From: Rhizomicrobium sp.
Lineage (GTDB): Bacteria > Pseudomonadota > Alphaproteobacteria > Micropepsales > Micropepsaceae
NCBI GenBank assembly: GCA_037200985.1
Contig: JBBCGJ010000001.1
Location: 2,704,756 to 2,768,755 of the forward strand
Reading direction: 5' to 3'
Length of the DNA stretch: 64,000 nt
The notes beneath the pieces were generated by a model. The model saw only the letters and a list, made by a program, of their open reading frames with translations, was not told the origin of the DNA and searched no databases. Positions 36,728 to 46,816 of this stretch are shown in pieces; position 1 is the first letter of the stretch, and each line of letters opens with the position of its first letter. A program made the position numbers and the translations under genes.

Positions 36728-36854
36728 TGTCATCCCCGGCCGAGCACGAGCGAAGCGAGTGCGAGGGGACCCAGGTGCCAACCACCGTGACGGTGTTTCC
36801 CACCTGGGTCCCCTTCCCCTCATGCCGCTGCGCGGCGTTCGGCCGGGGATGACA
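36728..36854. repeat. C-type palindromic element, TGTCATCCCCGGCCGA ends
   Basis: 127 bp with 16-bp perfect terminal inverted repeats (TGTCATCCCCGGCCGA / TCGGCCGGGGATGACA). Inner arms GGGGACCCAGGTG / CACCTGGGTCCCC and the GAGCGAAGCGAG motif shared with A-type copies. It fills the spacer between the DUF2332 gene and the thioesterase. Confidence 0.85.
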
Positions 36855-36874
36855 GTGGAATGCGGAAGCGCAAT

Positions 36875-37906
36875 TCAAACCCACTCAAGCCACGTCCCAT
36901 GCGGGTGACAACTTGCCAGCCTGGTCTCCGTCCGCGCGCCGTCGGCATAGCGGACCGCCGCCAGTGCATAGAGCGCGCCGTCGAACTCGAACGACAACCG
37001 CCAGACCGGCCGGCGCAGCCCGGCGATCACCAGCATGTTCTCCAGCGCCTCGCGCATGTCGCGGCTGAACTGATAGACCGCGATGGTGTGATAGACGACC
37101 GGCGCCAGCCCGCGCGGCACCTCCGCGAGCACGTCCGGCAGCAGCGCCAGCGCGTCGCCCGCGAGGATCGGCGGCGTCTCCGCGCGGAACAAATCCACGG
37201 CGCGGTCCAGCCGCGCCAGCCGCGATACCTGGTCCGGCCAGATCAGCGCCCGCAGCCAGTCGCGGTCGTCCGCGTTCGCCAGATCGACCGGATGGAGTTC
37301 CAGCCCGACCCGCCCTGCGACGCGCGGCGTCGGGCCGGCCGGCGGAACGCGCTCCCCGCGCAGCGCGCAATCGATCACCAGCGGCGCCTCCGCGTTCACC
37401 GCCGCCGCGACGCGGCCGTCCTTGCCGTAGCGCACGCCATAGCGGTCCCAGATCAGATTGAGCCCCGCGCTCGGCCCGATCTCGATCAGCGACAGGGGCG
37501 CGTCGGTCTGCGCCGCGATGGCGCGGAAGCCCGGATGCAGCAGCGCGCTGCGACCGACCTCGTTGGTGTTCGTCACCCGCGTCGCGATCAACGGCTCGAT
37601 CTCGGCGAGATGCGCCCGCACGAAGTCGCGGAAGTCCGGCATCGGATCCTCGCCCTCGGCTGACGCCGTCCCGCCGGCCGTCGGATAGAACCGCGTCAGC
37701 GGATGCTTCGCCCCGCGCAGGATCAGGAAATGCACCGCCCCCAGGATCAGGTTGGCGTGCGGCTGTCCCGCCTTCGCCCGCGCCGCCAGCGCCTTCAGCC
37801 CGGCATCCGCGCCGATGCCCGCGGCCAGCCGCCCGTAGAGCGCGCTTCCTGTGCGCTTCGCGTCCTCCGCGAAGAACCGCCAATAGTCGGCCGCCTCGCC
37901 GATCAT
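36875..37906 (-). CDS. DUF2332-family protein
   Basis: 343 residues from the ATG at 37906, chosen over a GTG two codons up because GGAGG lies 6 nt before it. DUF2332 patterns: WRFFAEDAKRTGSALYGRL at the start, RSALLHPGFRAIA, LSLIEIGPSAGLNLIWDRY in the centre, VVYHTIAVYQFS late. The IGPSAGLNL loop resembles a methyltransferase SAM-binding loop, but no activity is established for the family. It begins 2 bp after the aspartic-protease gene stop, so both are likely one transcript. Confidence 0.88.
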   Translation of the reverse strand: MIGEAADYWRFFAEDAKRTGSALYGRLAAGIGADAGLKALAARAKAGQPHANLILGAVHFLILRGAKHPLTRFYPTAGGTASAEGEDPMPDFRDFVRAHLAEIEPLIATRVTNTNEVGRSALLHPGFRAIAAQTDAPLSLIEIGPSAGLNLIWDRYGVRYGKDGRVAAAVNAEAPLVIDCALRGERVPPAGPTPRVAGRVGLELHPVDLANADDRDWLRALIWPDQVSRLARLDRAVDLFRAETPPILAGDALALLPDVLAEVPRGLAPVVYHTIAVYQFSRDMREALENMLVIAGLRRPVWRLSFEFDGALYALAAVRYADGARTETRLASCHPHGTWLEWV

Positions 37907-37908
37907 CT

Positions 37909-39114
37909 TCACCCTCCCGGCAGCAGGTCGCGCAGGCGCAGCGTCGCCTGCCCCGCCCTTCCGCCGCGCAGATAGTCGATCAGCACCGGCTCGTTATAAC
38001 CGGGATCGCGCAGCTTCTCGCGGATCGCGAACAGGTCGAGCGTCTCGACCTTGCTGCGGTCGATCTCGGTGACGATGTCGCCCTTGCGCAGGCCCGCGAT
38101 GTCGGCCGGCCCGCCGGCGATCACATCGAACGCCTCGAACCGCGCCCCGTGCCGCCCGAGCCACAGTCCCGCGCGGTCGAAGCGGTCGGGCTCGGCCTTC
38201 AGCGGCACCAGCAGGAAGCGGCCATGCGGATAGTCGATCACGGTGCGGAAATGCTTGAGCACGCCGGTGCCGATGCTGCCGGCGATTTTCGGATCGGCGA
38301 AGCCGCCCGATTTCTGCAGCGACAGCCGCGCCACGATGCCCTTCGCGTTCGCCTTGCCGAAGCCGAAGGCCGGCACCCGAACGACGATGCCCTTGATCGG
38401 TCCGCCGACGCCATAGCCGGTCAAGGCCTCCACCCCCGGCCCCAGCTTGTCGTCGAGCTGATGCGCCTGCCAGAACGGGCCGAACAGCGTCAGCGAGGAG
38501 CGGTCTCCGGTATCGACGACGAATCGGCCGCGCACGCCCGCGATGGTGCCGCGCACCAGCGGCATGAAGCCCTCGTAATAGGTGAACGGGATCGCGATGG
38601 CGCCGGCCGGCGGGCGGAACGATTTCGGCTCGATCAGCCTGAGATGCCGGCGCGCGAAATCGATGTCGACGACATAGCGCCGGAACACGGCCTGCCCGGC
38701 GATGCCGTCGAAGCGCTCAAAACCGATCACCTCGTTCAGCGCCCCGAAGGTCTGCGCGATCGCCGGCAGGTTGCGCCATTCGGCGCGCCCGATGCGCAGC
38801 GATCCGATATGCGTCTTGAAGACGACGTCCTTGCCCTCGCCGGCGCCGCCGGCCCGCAGCCGTCCTTCCGCCCGGGCGCCGATCTCCTCCATCACGGCGA
38901 GCGACACGCCGCCGGTGTCGGCGCCGGTATCGAGCAGCATCTGGTAGGGGCCGCGCCCGTTGAGCATCGCCGGCACGAAGATTCGGTTGTCGGTCAGCGT
39001 GAAGCGCACATCGGCGACGGCCGTTTCGGCATGCGCCGGGGCCGGCACGAGGCCAAGGCCCAGCAGCGCAACCCCCGCAACCCACCGCTTTGCGGCCGCC
39101 ACGTCCACGATCAT
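37909..39114 (-). CDS. exported tandem retropepsin-like aspartic protease with PDZ domain
   Basis: 401 residues from the ATG at 39114, chosen because it gives a clean signal peptide (AKRWVAGVALLGLGLVPAPAHA). Two retropepsin-like halves each carry a D-T-G: MLLDTGADTGGVSLAVM and RFVVDTGDRSSLTLF, so a single chain could form the two-aspartate active site that retroviral enzymes make by dimerising. A PDZ domain closes the protein (IAGGPADIAGLRKGDIVTEIDRSKV). It is predicted periplasmic; substrate unknown. Operon with the DUF2332 gene. Confidence 0.85.
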   Translation of the reverse strand: MIVDVAAAKRWVAGVALLGLGLVPAPAHAETAVADVRFTLTDNRIFVPAMLNGRGPYQMLLDTGADTGGVSLAVMEEIGARAEGRLRAGGAGEGKDVVFKTHIGSLRIGRAEWRNLPAIAQTFGALNEVIGFERFDGIAGQAVFRRYVVDIDFARRHLRLIEPKSFRPPAGAIAIPFTYYEGFMPLVRGTIAGVRGRFVVDTGDRSSLTLFGPFWQAHQLDDKLGPGVEALTGYGVGGPIKGIVVRVPAFGFGKANAKGIVARLSLQKSGGFADPKIAGSIGTGVLKHFRTVIDYPHGRFLLVPLKAEPDRFDRAGLWLGRHGARFEAFDVIAGGPADIAGLRKGDIVTEIDRSKVETLDLFAIREKLRDPGYNEPVLIDYLRGGRAGQATLRLRDLLPGG

Positions 39115-39244
39115 CGCGGTCTTTACCGATCCTTCACCACGTTGCGGCCGGAAACCGGCGAAAAGCCTCATGTCCCGCGCCTAAACGTGCCGTTTACCCC
39201 TCTTCGCCACAATGGCCGCTGTTCCGTTTCGAGGCACACCGTTC

Positions 39245-40777
<1,533 letters not shown>

Positions 40778-40787
40778 CTTTGTCCTC

Positions 40788-40915
40788 TTTCCTCCCCCGC
40801 CGTTGCGGGGGAGGTGGCACGCCGAAGCGAAGCGGAGGCGTGACGGTGGGGGCCAGTGCAGGCCCCCTCCGCCTCGCTGCGCTCGGCACCTCCCCCGCAA
40901 ACGCGGGGGAGGAAA
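40788..40915. repeat. A-type palindromic element, copy 2
   Basis: 128 bp with hairpin ends CCTCCCCCGC-CGTT-GCGGGGGAGG and CCTCCCCCGC-AAAC-GCGGGGGAGG; interior GGCACGCCG-AGCGAAGCGGAGGCGTGACGG and GCCTCGCTGCGCTCGG. Its right end is 1 bp from the gapR stop codon, and its left end is 10 bp from the response-regulator stop, so both convergent transcripts run into it. Confidence 0.9.
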
Positions 40916-40916
40916 C

Positions 40917-41162
40917 TCAATGCTTCATCCCCAGCGCGCTCAGATACAGATCGAGCATCGCTTCCTGTTCCTGCCGGTCGGCGCTTTCCATTTTGCGCAG
41001 GCGGATCACCTGGCGCATCACCTTGGTGTCGAAGCCGGTGCCCTTGGCCTCGGAATAGACCTCGCGGATGTCGTCGGCGAGCGCCTTCTTCTCTTCCTCG
41101 AGCCGCTCGATGCGCTCGATGAACGAGCGCAGATGTTCCTTCGCGAAGCCGGACTTGGCCAC
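40917..41162 (-). CDS. gapR: GapR-like nucleoid-associated protein (DUF2312)
   Basis: 81 residues from a GTG at 41162 (GGAG 8 nt upstream). The whole chain matches DUF2312: [48 protein letters not shown], then a final helix [17 protein letters not shown]. GapR of Caulobacter forms a dimer-of-dimers clamp on overtwisted AT-rich DNA ahead of replication and transcription and helps chromosome replication and division. No operon partner. Confidence 0.95.
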   Translation of the reverse strand: MAKSGFAKEHLRSFIERIERLEEEKKALADDIREVYSEAKGTGFDTKVMRQVIRLRKMESADRQEQEAMLDLYLSALGMKH

Positions 41163-41184
41163 TCTGCTATCTCCACCGCACCGT

Positions 41185-41282
41185 TGTCATGGCCCGCGAA
41201 TGCGGGCCACCCAGCTGACGGCGGCACGCTATCGGCAGCCGAGGCGCACCAACCGGTTGGCCCGCATTCGCGGGCCATGACA
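41185..41282. repeat. C-type palindromic element, TGTCATGGCCCGCGAATGCG ends
   Basis: 98 bp. The left end TGTCATGGCCCGCGAATGCGGGCCA and its exact reverse complement at the right (25 bp); each arm contains a GGCCCGC / GCGGGCC hairpin. It lies 22 bp upstream of the gapR start and shares its ends with the copy in the glcD-glcE spacer. Confidence 0.9.
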
Positions 41283-41343
41283 CTTAGGGTTTGAGGATCA
41301 GCGGCGCAACCGCGCCGCCCGCTTTAGCTGTGAGTCTTCTGCG

Positions 41344-42432
41344 TCATTTCTTGTGGCCTGACGCTTCGCCGCTCGAGGCCTTGGCGAACGCCGCCTGCTG
41401 CTCCGGCGACGCGTCTTTCTGATAGCGCTTCTTCCACTCCGAAGGCGGCATGCCGTAAACGATCTCGCGCGCTTCGTCCTTCTGAAGCACGATCCCCTTC
41501 TCCGCCGCGGCCTCGCGGTACCAGTCGCCCAGGCAGTTGCGGCAGAAGCCGGCGAGATTCATCAGGTCGATGTTCTGCACGTCGGTGCGGCCGCGCAGAT
41601 GCGCGACCAGCCGGCGGAACGCGGCGGCTTCGAGTTCGAGGCGGGTCTTCTCGTCCATCTTGGTTCCCTCAAGGCCCAGCGGCCGGGTGAAGTGTAGCGC
41701 GGGCGGCCCCAGCGCGGCCAGCGCGCGTTCCAGGATCGGCTTCAGCCGCATCGCCAAACCGCGCGCCGCGTCCGGCGTGGCGATCAGGTCCTGGCGGATC
41801 TCGATCAGCACATGCGGCAGGCCGCGCATCGTGCCGTGGCGATAGAGACAGTCGTTCTCCAGCTCGCCGTCATAGGGCTCGTTGTCGCCGACCGCGAATC
41901 CGGCGCGCGCGCATTCCGCGATCAGCGGCTTCGCCAGCCTTCCGTCGCGGTCCCACAGGACGCCGATCTCCCAGGGCCGCGGCCAGCCCTTCCACACCGG
42001 CGTGAAGCTGTGGATCGAGACCAGCACCGGCAGGTCCATGGCATCGATCTGCCCGGCGATCGCCGCATGATAGGGCGCGTGGAACGCGGCGATGCGCCGG
42101 GCGGTCTCGGCCTCGTCGATTCGCGCATTGCCGGGAATGAGACTGCCGTCCGACAGTTTCATGACGAGTGTCGGATCGTCCTCGCCGCGGTTGAGGTCGA
42201 CCAGCAGCCGCGACCACCGCGCCAGCACGGCCGGCGCTCCGAACGAAGCGGCCAGCGTCCGCGTCACCTCGGCCGCGCCGATGTCGGAGGCGATATGGGT
42301 CGCGAACAGCGCCGCATCCAGCCCCAGCGTGCCATAGGCGGGCGGCAGCGCATGGGAGGCGTGGTCGCACAGGAACAGCAGCGTCCCCGGCGCGCCCGCC
42401 GGCCGGTGCAACTCGAAGGGAGGATCCGTCAT
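41344..42432 (-). CDS. N-formylglutamate amidohydrolase fused to DUF1244
   Basis: 362 residues. Residues 1-about 255 are an N-formylglutamate amidohydrolase domain: LLFLCDHASHALPPAYG, GAAEVTRTLAASF, RLLVDLNRGEDDP, VSIHSFTPVWKG and GLPHVLIEIRQDLI. Residues about 268-355 are a complete DUF1244 protein (MDEKTRLELEAAAFRRLVAHL, LAGFCRNCLGDWY, KDEAREIVYGMPPSEWK). In relatives these are two genes. Here no stop separates them, although a GAGGGA ribosome site precedes the internal ATG of the DUF1244 part, so both a fusion and a free DUF1244 product are possible. The family hydrolyses N-formylglutamate of histidine breakdown, but no hut gene is nearby. Confidence 0.85.
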   Translation of the reverse strand: MTDPPFELHRPAGAPGTLLFLCDHASHALPPAYGTLGLDAALFATHIASDIGAAEVTRTLAASFGAPAVLARWSRLLVDLNRGEDDPTLVMKLSDGSLIPGNARIDEAETARRIAAFHAPYHAAIAGQIDAMDLPVLVSIHSFTPVWKGWPRPWEIGVLWDRDGRLAKPLIAECARAGFAVGDNEPYDGELENDCLYRHGTMRGLPHVLIEIRQDLIATPDAARGLAMRLKPILERALAALGPPALHFTRPLGLEGTKMDEKTRLELEAAAFRRLVAHLRGRTDVQNIDLMNLAGFCRNCLGDWYREAAAEKGIVLQKDEAREIVYGMPPSEWKKRYQKDASPEQQAAFAKASSGEASGHKK

Positions 42433-42545
42433 GCCGATGCGATCATCGTGCGCTCCCAGGGCCGCGGCAAGTGCGTTGACAGCGCGGGTCATCCTGCGCG
42501 ACACCGGACGCCCCAACAGCAAGCGACAGGCCCCAATCCTCGTCC

Positions 42546-42938
42546 ATGCGATTTGCCCTCGCCCTCGTCTTCCTCCTTGCCGCCGCCGGTCCCGCCGACG
42601 CGGCGCTGGGCGTGTGCAACAAGGGCGGCCGCGCCGTGAAGGTCGCGGTCGGCCTCTTCAACGGCACGCGCTGGACGAGCCAAGGCTGGTGGCGCGTGGA
42701 ACCGCGCAAATGCGCCGCGCTGGTGCCCGGAAAGCTTCTCGCGCGCTACTATTACCTGTACGCCTCCGACGGCGCCGTGGGGGTCTGGGACGGCGGCAAG
42801 AGCTTCTGCGTCGGCACGACGGACAAATTCGCCATTATCGGCCGGGGCCGCTGCACCGAGCGCGGCTTTGACCGCCGCGGCTTCTTCGAGATCGACACCG
42901 GCAACCGCCTCGACTTCACCCAAACGCTTTCGGATTGA
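42546..42938 (+). CDS. exported DUF1036 protein
   Basis: 130 residues with a signal peptide (MRFALALVFLLAAAGPADA). The mature domain reads LGVCNKGGRAVKVAVGLFNGTRWTSQGWWRVEPRKCAAL, then YYYLYASDG, a typical DUF1036 domain with several tryptophans and conserved cysteines. Function unknown. The order formylglutamate hydrolase / DUF1036 / pyk recurs in alphaproteobacteria; here the first is divergent and pyk follows after 3 bp. Confidence 0.92.
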   Translation: MRFALALVFLLAAAGPADAALGVCNKGGRAVKVAVGLFNGTRWTSQGWWRVEPRKCAALVPGKLLARYYYLYASDGAVGVWDGGKSFCVGTTDKFAIIGRGRCTERGFDRRGFFEIDTGNRLDFTQTLSD

Positions 42939-42941
42939 CGC

Positions 42942-44369
42942 ATGAGACGCCGCCGCAAGACCAAGATCGTCGCGACCCTCGGACCGGCCTCGTCGAGCCC
43001 GGAGAAGGTCCGCGCCCTGTTCGACGCCGGCGTCGACGTCTTCCGCATCAATATGAGCCACACCTCGCATGCGATGCTGGCCGACCTGCACCGCGCGATC
43101 CGCGCCCAGGAGGTCGAGGCGGGACGGCCGATCGGCATCCTGGTCGATCTCCAGGGTCCCAAGATCCGCCTCGGCGTCCTGCCCGGCGGCTCGCGCATCC
43201 TGAAGGACGGCGAGCAGGTCCGCTTCGTGCGCAAGGTCGAGGCCGACGATCCCAAGGACATCCCGATCCCGCATCCCGAAGTCTTCGCCGCGATGAAGAT
43301 GCGCCACACGCTCCTGATCGACGACGGCCGCGTGCGCCTGCGCCTTTTGACCGTGAAGGACTACTATGCCGACGCGATGGTGGTGGTCGGCGGCGAGATC
43401 AGGGACCGCAAGGGCGTCAACCTGCCCGACACGCTGCTCCCCGTCTCGGCGATGACGCCGAAGGACCGCACCGATCTCGACGCCGCGCTCAATCTGGGCG
43501 TCGACTGGATCGCGCTCTCCTTCGTGCAGCGCGCCGACGACGTCGCCGAGCTCAAGAAGGTCGTGGCGGGCCGCGCCGCCGTGCTCGCCAAGATCGAGAA
43601 GCCCAAGGCGCTCGAAGGCCTCGCCGACATCCTCGACATCTCCGACGCGCTGATGGTCGCCCGCGGCGACCTCGGCGTGGAGCTGCCGCTCGAAGCGGTG
43701 CCCGGCCGCCAGAAGCAGATCGTGCGCGCCGCCCGCAAGGCGGGCAAGCCTGTCGTGGTCGCGACCCAGATGCTGGAATCGATGATCGCCTCGGCGGTGC
43801 CGACCCGCGCCGAGGTCAGCGACGTGGCGACCGCGGTGTTCGAAGGCGCCGACGCCGTGATGCTTTCGGCCGAGACCGCCTCGGGCACTCATCCGGTCGA
43901 GGCGGTGCAGATGATGGACCGCATCGCGCAATCGGTCGAGAACGATCCGCTTTACGCCTCCGTGCTGGAGGCCCAGCGCAACGCGCCGGAGGAGACCACC
44001 GGCGACGCCATCATGGCGGCCGTCCAGCAGGTGACGCACACCATCCACGCCCGCGCCGTGGTGTGCTGGACCAAGTCCGGCTCGACGGGCCTGCGCGCCT
44101 CGCGCGAGCGCCCCGAGGCGCCGGTCATCGTGCTGACGCCGCTGATCGATACCGCGCGCCGGCTCACGCTGGGCTGGGGCCTGCATTGCGTGCTGACGGA
44201 GGACGCCCACGACCTCGACGACGTCACCGACCGCGCCGCGCGCATCGCCCAGCAGGAAGGTTTCGCCCGCGCCGGCGACCGCGTGGTGATCACCGCCGGC
44301 ATCCCGCTGGGCACGCCGGGCTCGACCAACCTGTTGCGCGTGGCCTTCGTAGGCCCGAAGGCGGGATGA
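42942..44369 (+). CDS. pyk: pyruvate kinase
   Basis: 475 residues. MRRRRKTKIVATLGPASSSPEKVRALFDAGVDVFRINMSHTSH at the start, the catalytic-lysine region LAKIEKPKALEGL, the metal-binding MVARGDLGVELPLEAVP, DAVMLSAETASGTHPVEAV, and a C-terminal regulatory domain ending GTPGSTNLLRV. It makes pyruvate and ATP from phosphoenolpyruvate. With a 3-bp gap it is co-transcribed with the DUF1036 gene. Confidence 0.97.
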   Translation: MRRRRKTKIVATLGPASSSPEKVRALFDAGVDVFRINMSHTSHAMLADLHRAIRAQEVEAGRPIGILVDLQGPKIRLGVLPGGSRILKDGEQVRFVRKVEADDPKDIPIPHPEVFAAMKMRHTLLIDDGRVRLRLLTVKDYYADAMVVVGGEIRDRKGVNLPDTLLPVSAMTPKDRTDLDAALNLGVDWIALSFVQRADDVAELKKVVAGRAAVLAKIEKPKALEGLADILDISDALMVARGDLGVELPLEAVPGRQKQIVRAARKAGKPVVVATQMLESMIASAVPTRAEVSDVATAVFEGADAVMLSAETASGTHPVEAVQMMDRIAQSVENDPLYASVLEAQRNAPEETTGDAIMAAVQQVTHTIHARAVVCWTKSGSTGLRASRERPEAPVIVLTPLIDTARRLTLGWGLHCVLTEDAHDLDDVTDRAARIAQQEGFARAGDRVVITAGIPLGTPGSTNLLRVAFVGPKAG

Positions 44370-44396
44370 CGGCCGCCGCCTTCGTCTCTTCGCGCC

Positions 44397-45155
44397 TCAC
44401 CACGGGATCGTTTCGTTCTCCCAGCGCGTGAATTTGGCCGTCGGGCCGTCCCGGCCGAGCAGCGCGACGCGCACCGCCTCGCGGGCGCCCTCTTCGACCG
44501 TCTCCGTTCCCGCATAGCCGTTGAGATTCGTCTTGGTGAAGCCCGGCGAGACGGCGTTGACCCGGATCCCCTCCGGCTCCAGCTCGATCGCCATGGCGAG
44601 CGTCACGGCGTTGAGCGCCGTCTTGGACGCCGGATAGACGGGACCGAAGATCGCGCGCCAGGCAAAAGCCGGGTCCGCGTTCTGCGTCAGCGAGCCGACG
44701 CCGCTCGACACATTGACGATGCGGGCGCCCGGCGTCTCGCGCAGGAGCGGCAGCATCGCCTGGTAGACGGCAAGCACGCCGAACACGTTGGTCTCCCACA
44801 CCGCGCGCACCTCATCGAGCGACACATTGCTCGGGCGGGTCGCCCGGGCATGCTCCTCGACGGTCGTGCCCTCGATCCGTCCCGCATGCGAGATCGCCGC
44901 GTTCTGCACCAGCACGTCGAGGCGGCCGAGCTCCCAGCGGATACGCTTCGCCGCGGCGTCGATGGACGCCGAGTCCGTCACGTCGAGCTGGAGGGCGCGG
45001 GCGTCTCCGACGATGGTCTTCGCCGCGGCCTCACCGCGCGCCGTATCGCGCGACCCGACCAGCACGATGAAGCCATGACCGGCGAGGTCCCGCGCGATCT
45101 GAAGACCGATCCCCTGATTGGCCCCGGTGACCAGGGCGACGGGTTTGTCCTGCAT
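44397..45155 (-). CDS. short-chain dehydrogenase/reductase
   Basis: 252 residues from the ATG at 45155 (AAGGAG 7 nt upstream; an in-frame ATG 6 codons earlier is less likely). Classical SDR: VALVTGANQGIGLQIARDLA (TGxxxGIG), VLVQNAAISHAG (NAA-G variant), the SSGVGSL serine, the YPASKTAL catalytic Tyr-Lys pair and VNAVSPGFTKTNL. It resembles carbonyl-reductase-like SDRs. It diverges from a TetR gene, with a double palindrome between them, so it is probably that regulator's target. Confidence 0.93.
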   Translation of the reverse strand: MQDKPVALVTGANQGIGLQIARDLAGHGFIVLVGSRDTARGEAAAKTIVGDARALQLDVTDSASIDAAAKRIRWELGRLDVLVQNAAISHAGRIEGTTVEEHARATRPSNVSLDEVRAVWETNVFGVLAVYQAMLPLLRETPGARIVNVSSGVGSLTQNADPAFAWRAIFGPVYPASKTALNAVTLAMAIELEPEGIRVNAVSPGFTKTNLNGYAGTETVEEGAREAVRVALLGRDGPTAKFTRWENETIPW

Positions 45156-45222
45156 GGCAATCTCCTTGTGCATGGATGTTGGCCGAAGCCTCTCGGCGCG
45201 CTATATCCTAAGCGGAACAGCC

Positions 45223-45249
45223 TTCCGTATTATACGGAACAATGTTCCG
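45223..45249. promoter_or_regulatory. overlapping palindromic operators in the SDR/TetR divergon
   Basis: TTCCGTA-TTA-TACGGAA (45223-45239) overlaps CGGAACA-A-TGTTCCG (45235-45249). Both share the GGAA/TTCC half-site, and a third GGAACA lies at 45214-45219. The position between divergent starts fits binding of the TetR protein to control both directions. Confidence 0.7.
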
Positions 45250-45267
45250 TTTTGCAAGCGGGATGTG

Positions 45268-45885
45268 GTGAGCGACAAACCGGAAGACCAGGACGGCGGC
45301 GTGGAGTCCCGCGGCCGCACGGACCGGCCGATGCGCGCCGACGCGCAGCGCAATACCGGCGCCTTGCTGGAAGCGGCGGTGGCGGTGTTCGCGACCTCGG
45401 GCGTGGACGCGCCGGTGCGCGAGATCGCGGCCAAGGCGGGCGTCGGCGTCGGCACCGTCTATCGCCATTTCCCGCAGCGCGCCGACCTCGTCGCCGCCGT
45501 CTTCCGCCGCGAGGTCGATGCCTGCGCCGACGCCGCGCCGGTCCTGGCGGCGGCGCATGCGCCGGGCGAGGCCTTGGCGCGCTGGATGCAGCGCTATGCG
45601 GCCTTCATCGCGACCAAGCGCGGCCTTGCGACCGCCCTGCATTCGGGAGACCCGACCTTCGACAGCCTGCCGGCCTATTTCAGCGGCCGGCTGCGGCCCG
45701 CGCTTCGGACCTTGCTCGACGCCGCAGCCGCATCGGGCGAGGTGCGCGCCGATATCGAGCCGGACGAATTGCTGAGCGCGGTCGCGAGCCTTTGCATGCA
45801 GGCCCCGGGCGAGAAGCCCGACCACGCCCGGCGCATGGTGGCCCTTCTGGTCGACGGCCTGCGCTATGGCGCGGGCCAGCGGTGA
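45268..45885 (+). CDS. TetR-family transcriptional regulator
   Basis: 205 residues from a GTG at 45268; the frame is open far upstream over the SDR start and the operator, so an early start is excluded, but a start at an internal ATG (45331) is possible. HTH: RNTGALLEAAVAVFATSGVDAPVREIAAKAGVGVGTVYRHFPQRADLVAAVF. The C-terminal domain is of the SDR-linked TetR type and ends with YGAGQR. Likely repressor of the adjacent SDR gene. Confidence 0.9.
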   Translation: MSDKPEDQDGGVESRGRTDRPMRADAQRNTGALLEAAVAVFATSGVDAPVREIAAKAGVGVGTVYRHFPQRADLVAAVFRREVDACADAAPVLAAAHAPGEALARWMQRYAAFIATKRGLATALHSGDPTFDSLPAYFSGRLRPALRTLLDAAAASGEVRADIEPDELLSAVASLCMQAPGEKPDHARRMVALLVDGLRYGAGQR

Positions 45886-46101
45886 AAATATTTCCGCGAA
45901 ACAAAATATCGTCCGCCGCGCCGGCCCCGAAAACTTATCCACGCGGCATCGACAAGAACTCCGCGTTCCTCGCGGCTCCGCGTGAATCGTCCGTCGGATA
46001 AGTCCGTCTACGGATTTATTTCCGCGATCCTCTTGAACCGAGTCGGTCCACGCACCAAATCACACAAATCCCGACAACTCCGTTCGTGTCCAAGGCGCGG
46101 C

Positions 46102-46548
46102 TCACCGCCAGCGGTCGCCGGCCGCCTTCACATAGTTCGCGAACACATAGGGCCAGGGAATGACGATCGGGCACAGCACGACGCCCATCAGGCAGGCCTT
46201 CACGGACTCCATCGTGTCCGCGTCGATCTGGCCGGCGCGCCACAGCGGCAGCGCGATGGCGATCAGCCAGGTCGATTTCCAGAACAATTCGAACAGAAGC
46301 AGGGGCAGCATGCGCAGCGGATAGCGCAGTCCCACCACCGCCATCGCGGACACGCCGGCCAGAAGGCTCGACGTGGCGCGGTGCATCGACAGGGGATGGT
46401 CGAAGATCTGCGGCCAGATCTCCGAACCGAGCCCGACCGCGATCAAGAGATAGGCCGCGCGCAGCACGTAGAGACGAAGCAGCGACACCTCGTTCGAGGA
46501 CCGCGCCGATGACGACAGCAGCGGAGACGATTGCGCGATCATGGACAT
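46102..46548 (-). CDS. small multi-pass membrane protein, third gene of the ArsR operon
   Basis: 148 residues; the ATG overlaps the previous stop (TGATG). After a polar start come about four hydrophobic segments: LYVLRAAYLLIAVGLGSEIW, SSLLAGVSAMAVVGLRYPL, LLLFELFWKSTWLIAIALPLW and KACLMGVVLCPIVIPWPYVFA. Conserved-looking polar residues inside the membrane region (E, K, W in FELFWKSTW) hint at function, but no family is recognised. It is the last gene of a three-gene unit controlled by a strong operator. Confidence 0.75.
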   Translation of the reverse strand: MSMIAQSSPLLSSSARSSNEVSLLRLYVLRAAYLLIAVGLGSEIWPQIFDHPLSMHRATSSLLAGVSAMAVVGLRYPLRMLPLLLFELFWKSTWLIAIALPLWRAGQIDADTMESVKACLMGVVLCPIVIPWPYVFANYVKAAGDRWR

Positions 46549-46805
46549 CAGCCGACCTCCTTCAGGATTTTCTCGACCGCCGCCATGCGGGCCTTGATCT
46601 CGGCGAGATCGGCCTTCATCGCGGACAGGGAAGCGGCGCTGTCGCTCTGCGCGGCGGCCGCCTTTTCGGCGACGGCGCGATAGGCGCCCTCGGCCAGGAT
46701 GCGCGCCTGCGCCTGGCGCGCGGAGGCGAGGTATTTCATGGCGAAGACCGCCAGGATCGTTCCGAAGAACACGCCCAGGGTGAGCAGATAGATGGTTGGC
46801 GACAT
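46548..46805 (-). CDS. single-pass membrane protein with coiled coil, second gene of the ArsR operon
   Basis: 85 residues. One N-terminal transmembrane helix (SPTIYLLTLGVFFGTILAVFAM) followed by an alanine-rich amphipathic coiled coil to the end (about 35-85: QAQARILAEGAYRAVAEKA..., LSAMKADLAEIKARMAAVEKIL). The architecture recalls PspB- or YajC-like small scaffolds but no family is recognised. It lies 11 bp after the regulator and overlaps the next gene by one base. Confidence 0.7.
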   Translation of the reverse strand: MSPTIYLLTLGVFFGTILAVFAMKYLASARQAQARILAEGAYRAVAEKAAAAQSDSAASLSAMKADLAEIKARMAAVEKILKEVG

Positions 46806-46816
46806 GGGGAGCCCTT

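Noticed and set aside
45935..45943. DnaA-box-like TTATCCACG in the spacer after the TetR gene
   Set aside because: A single near-match with no cluster, no AT-rich unwinding element and no dnaA/parAB context; not evidence for an origin.
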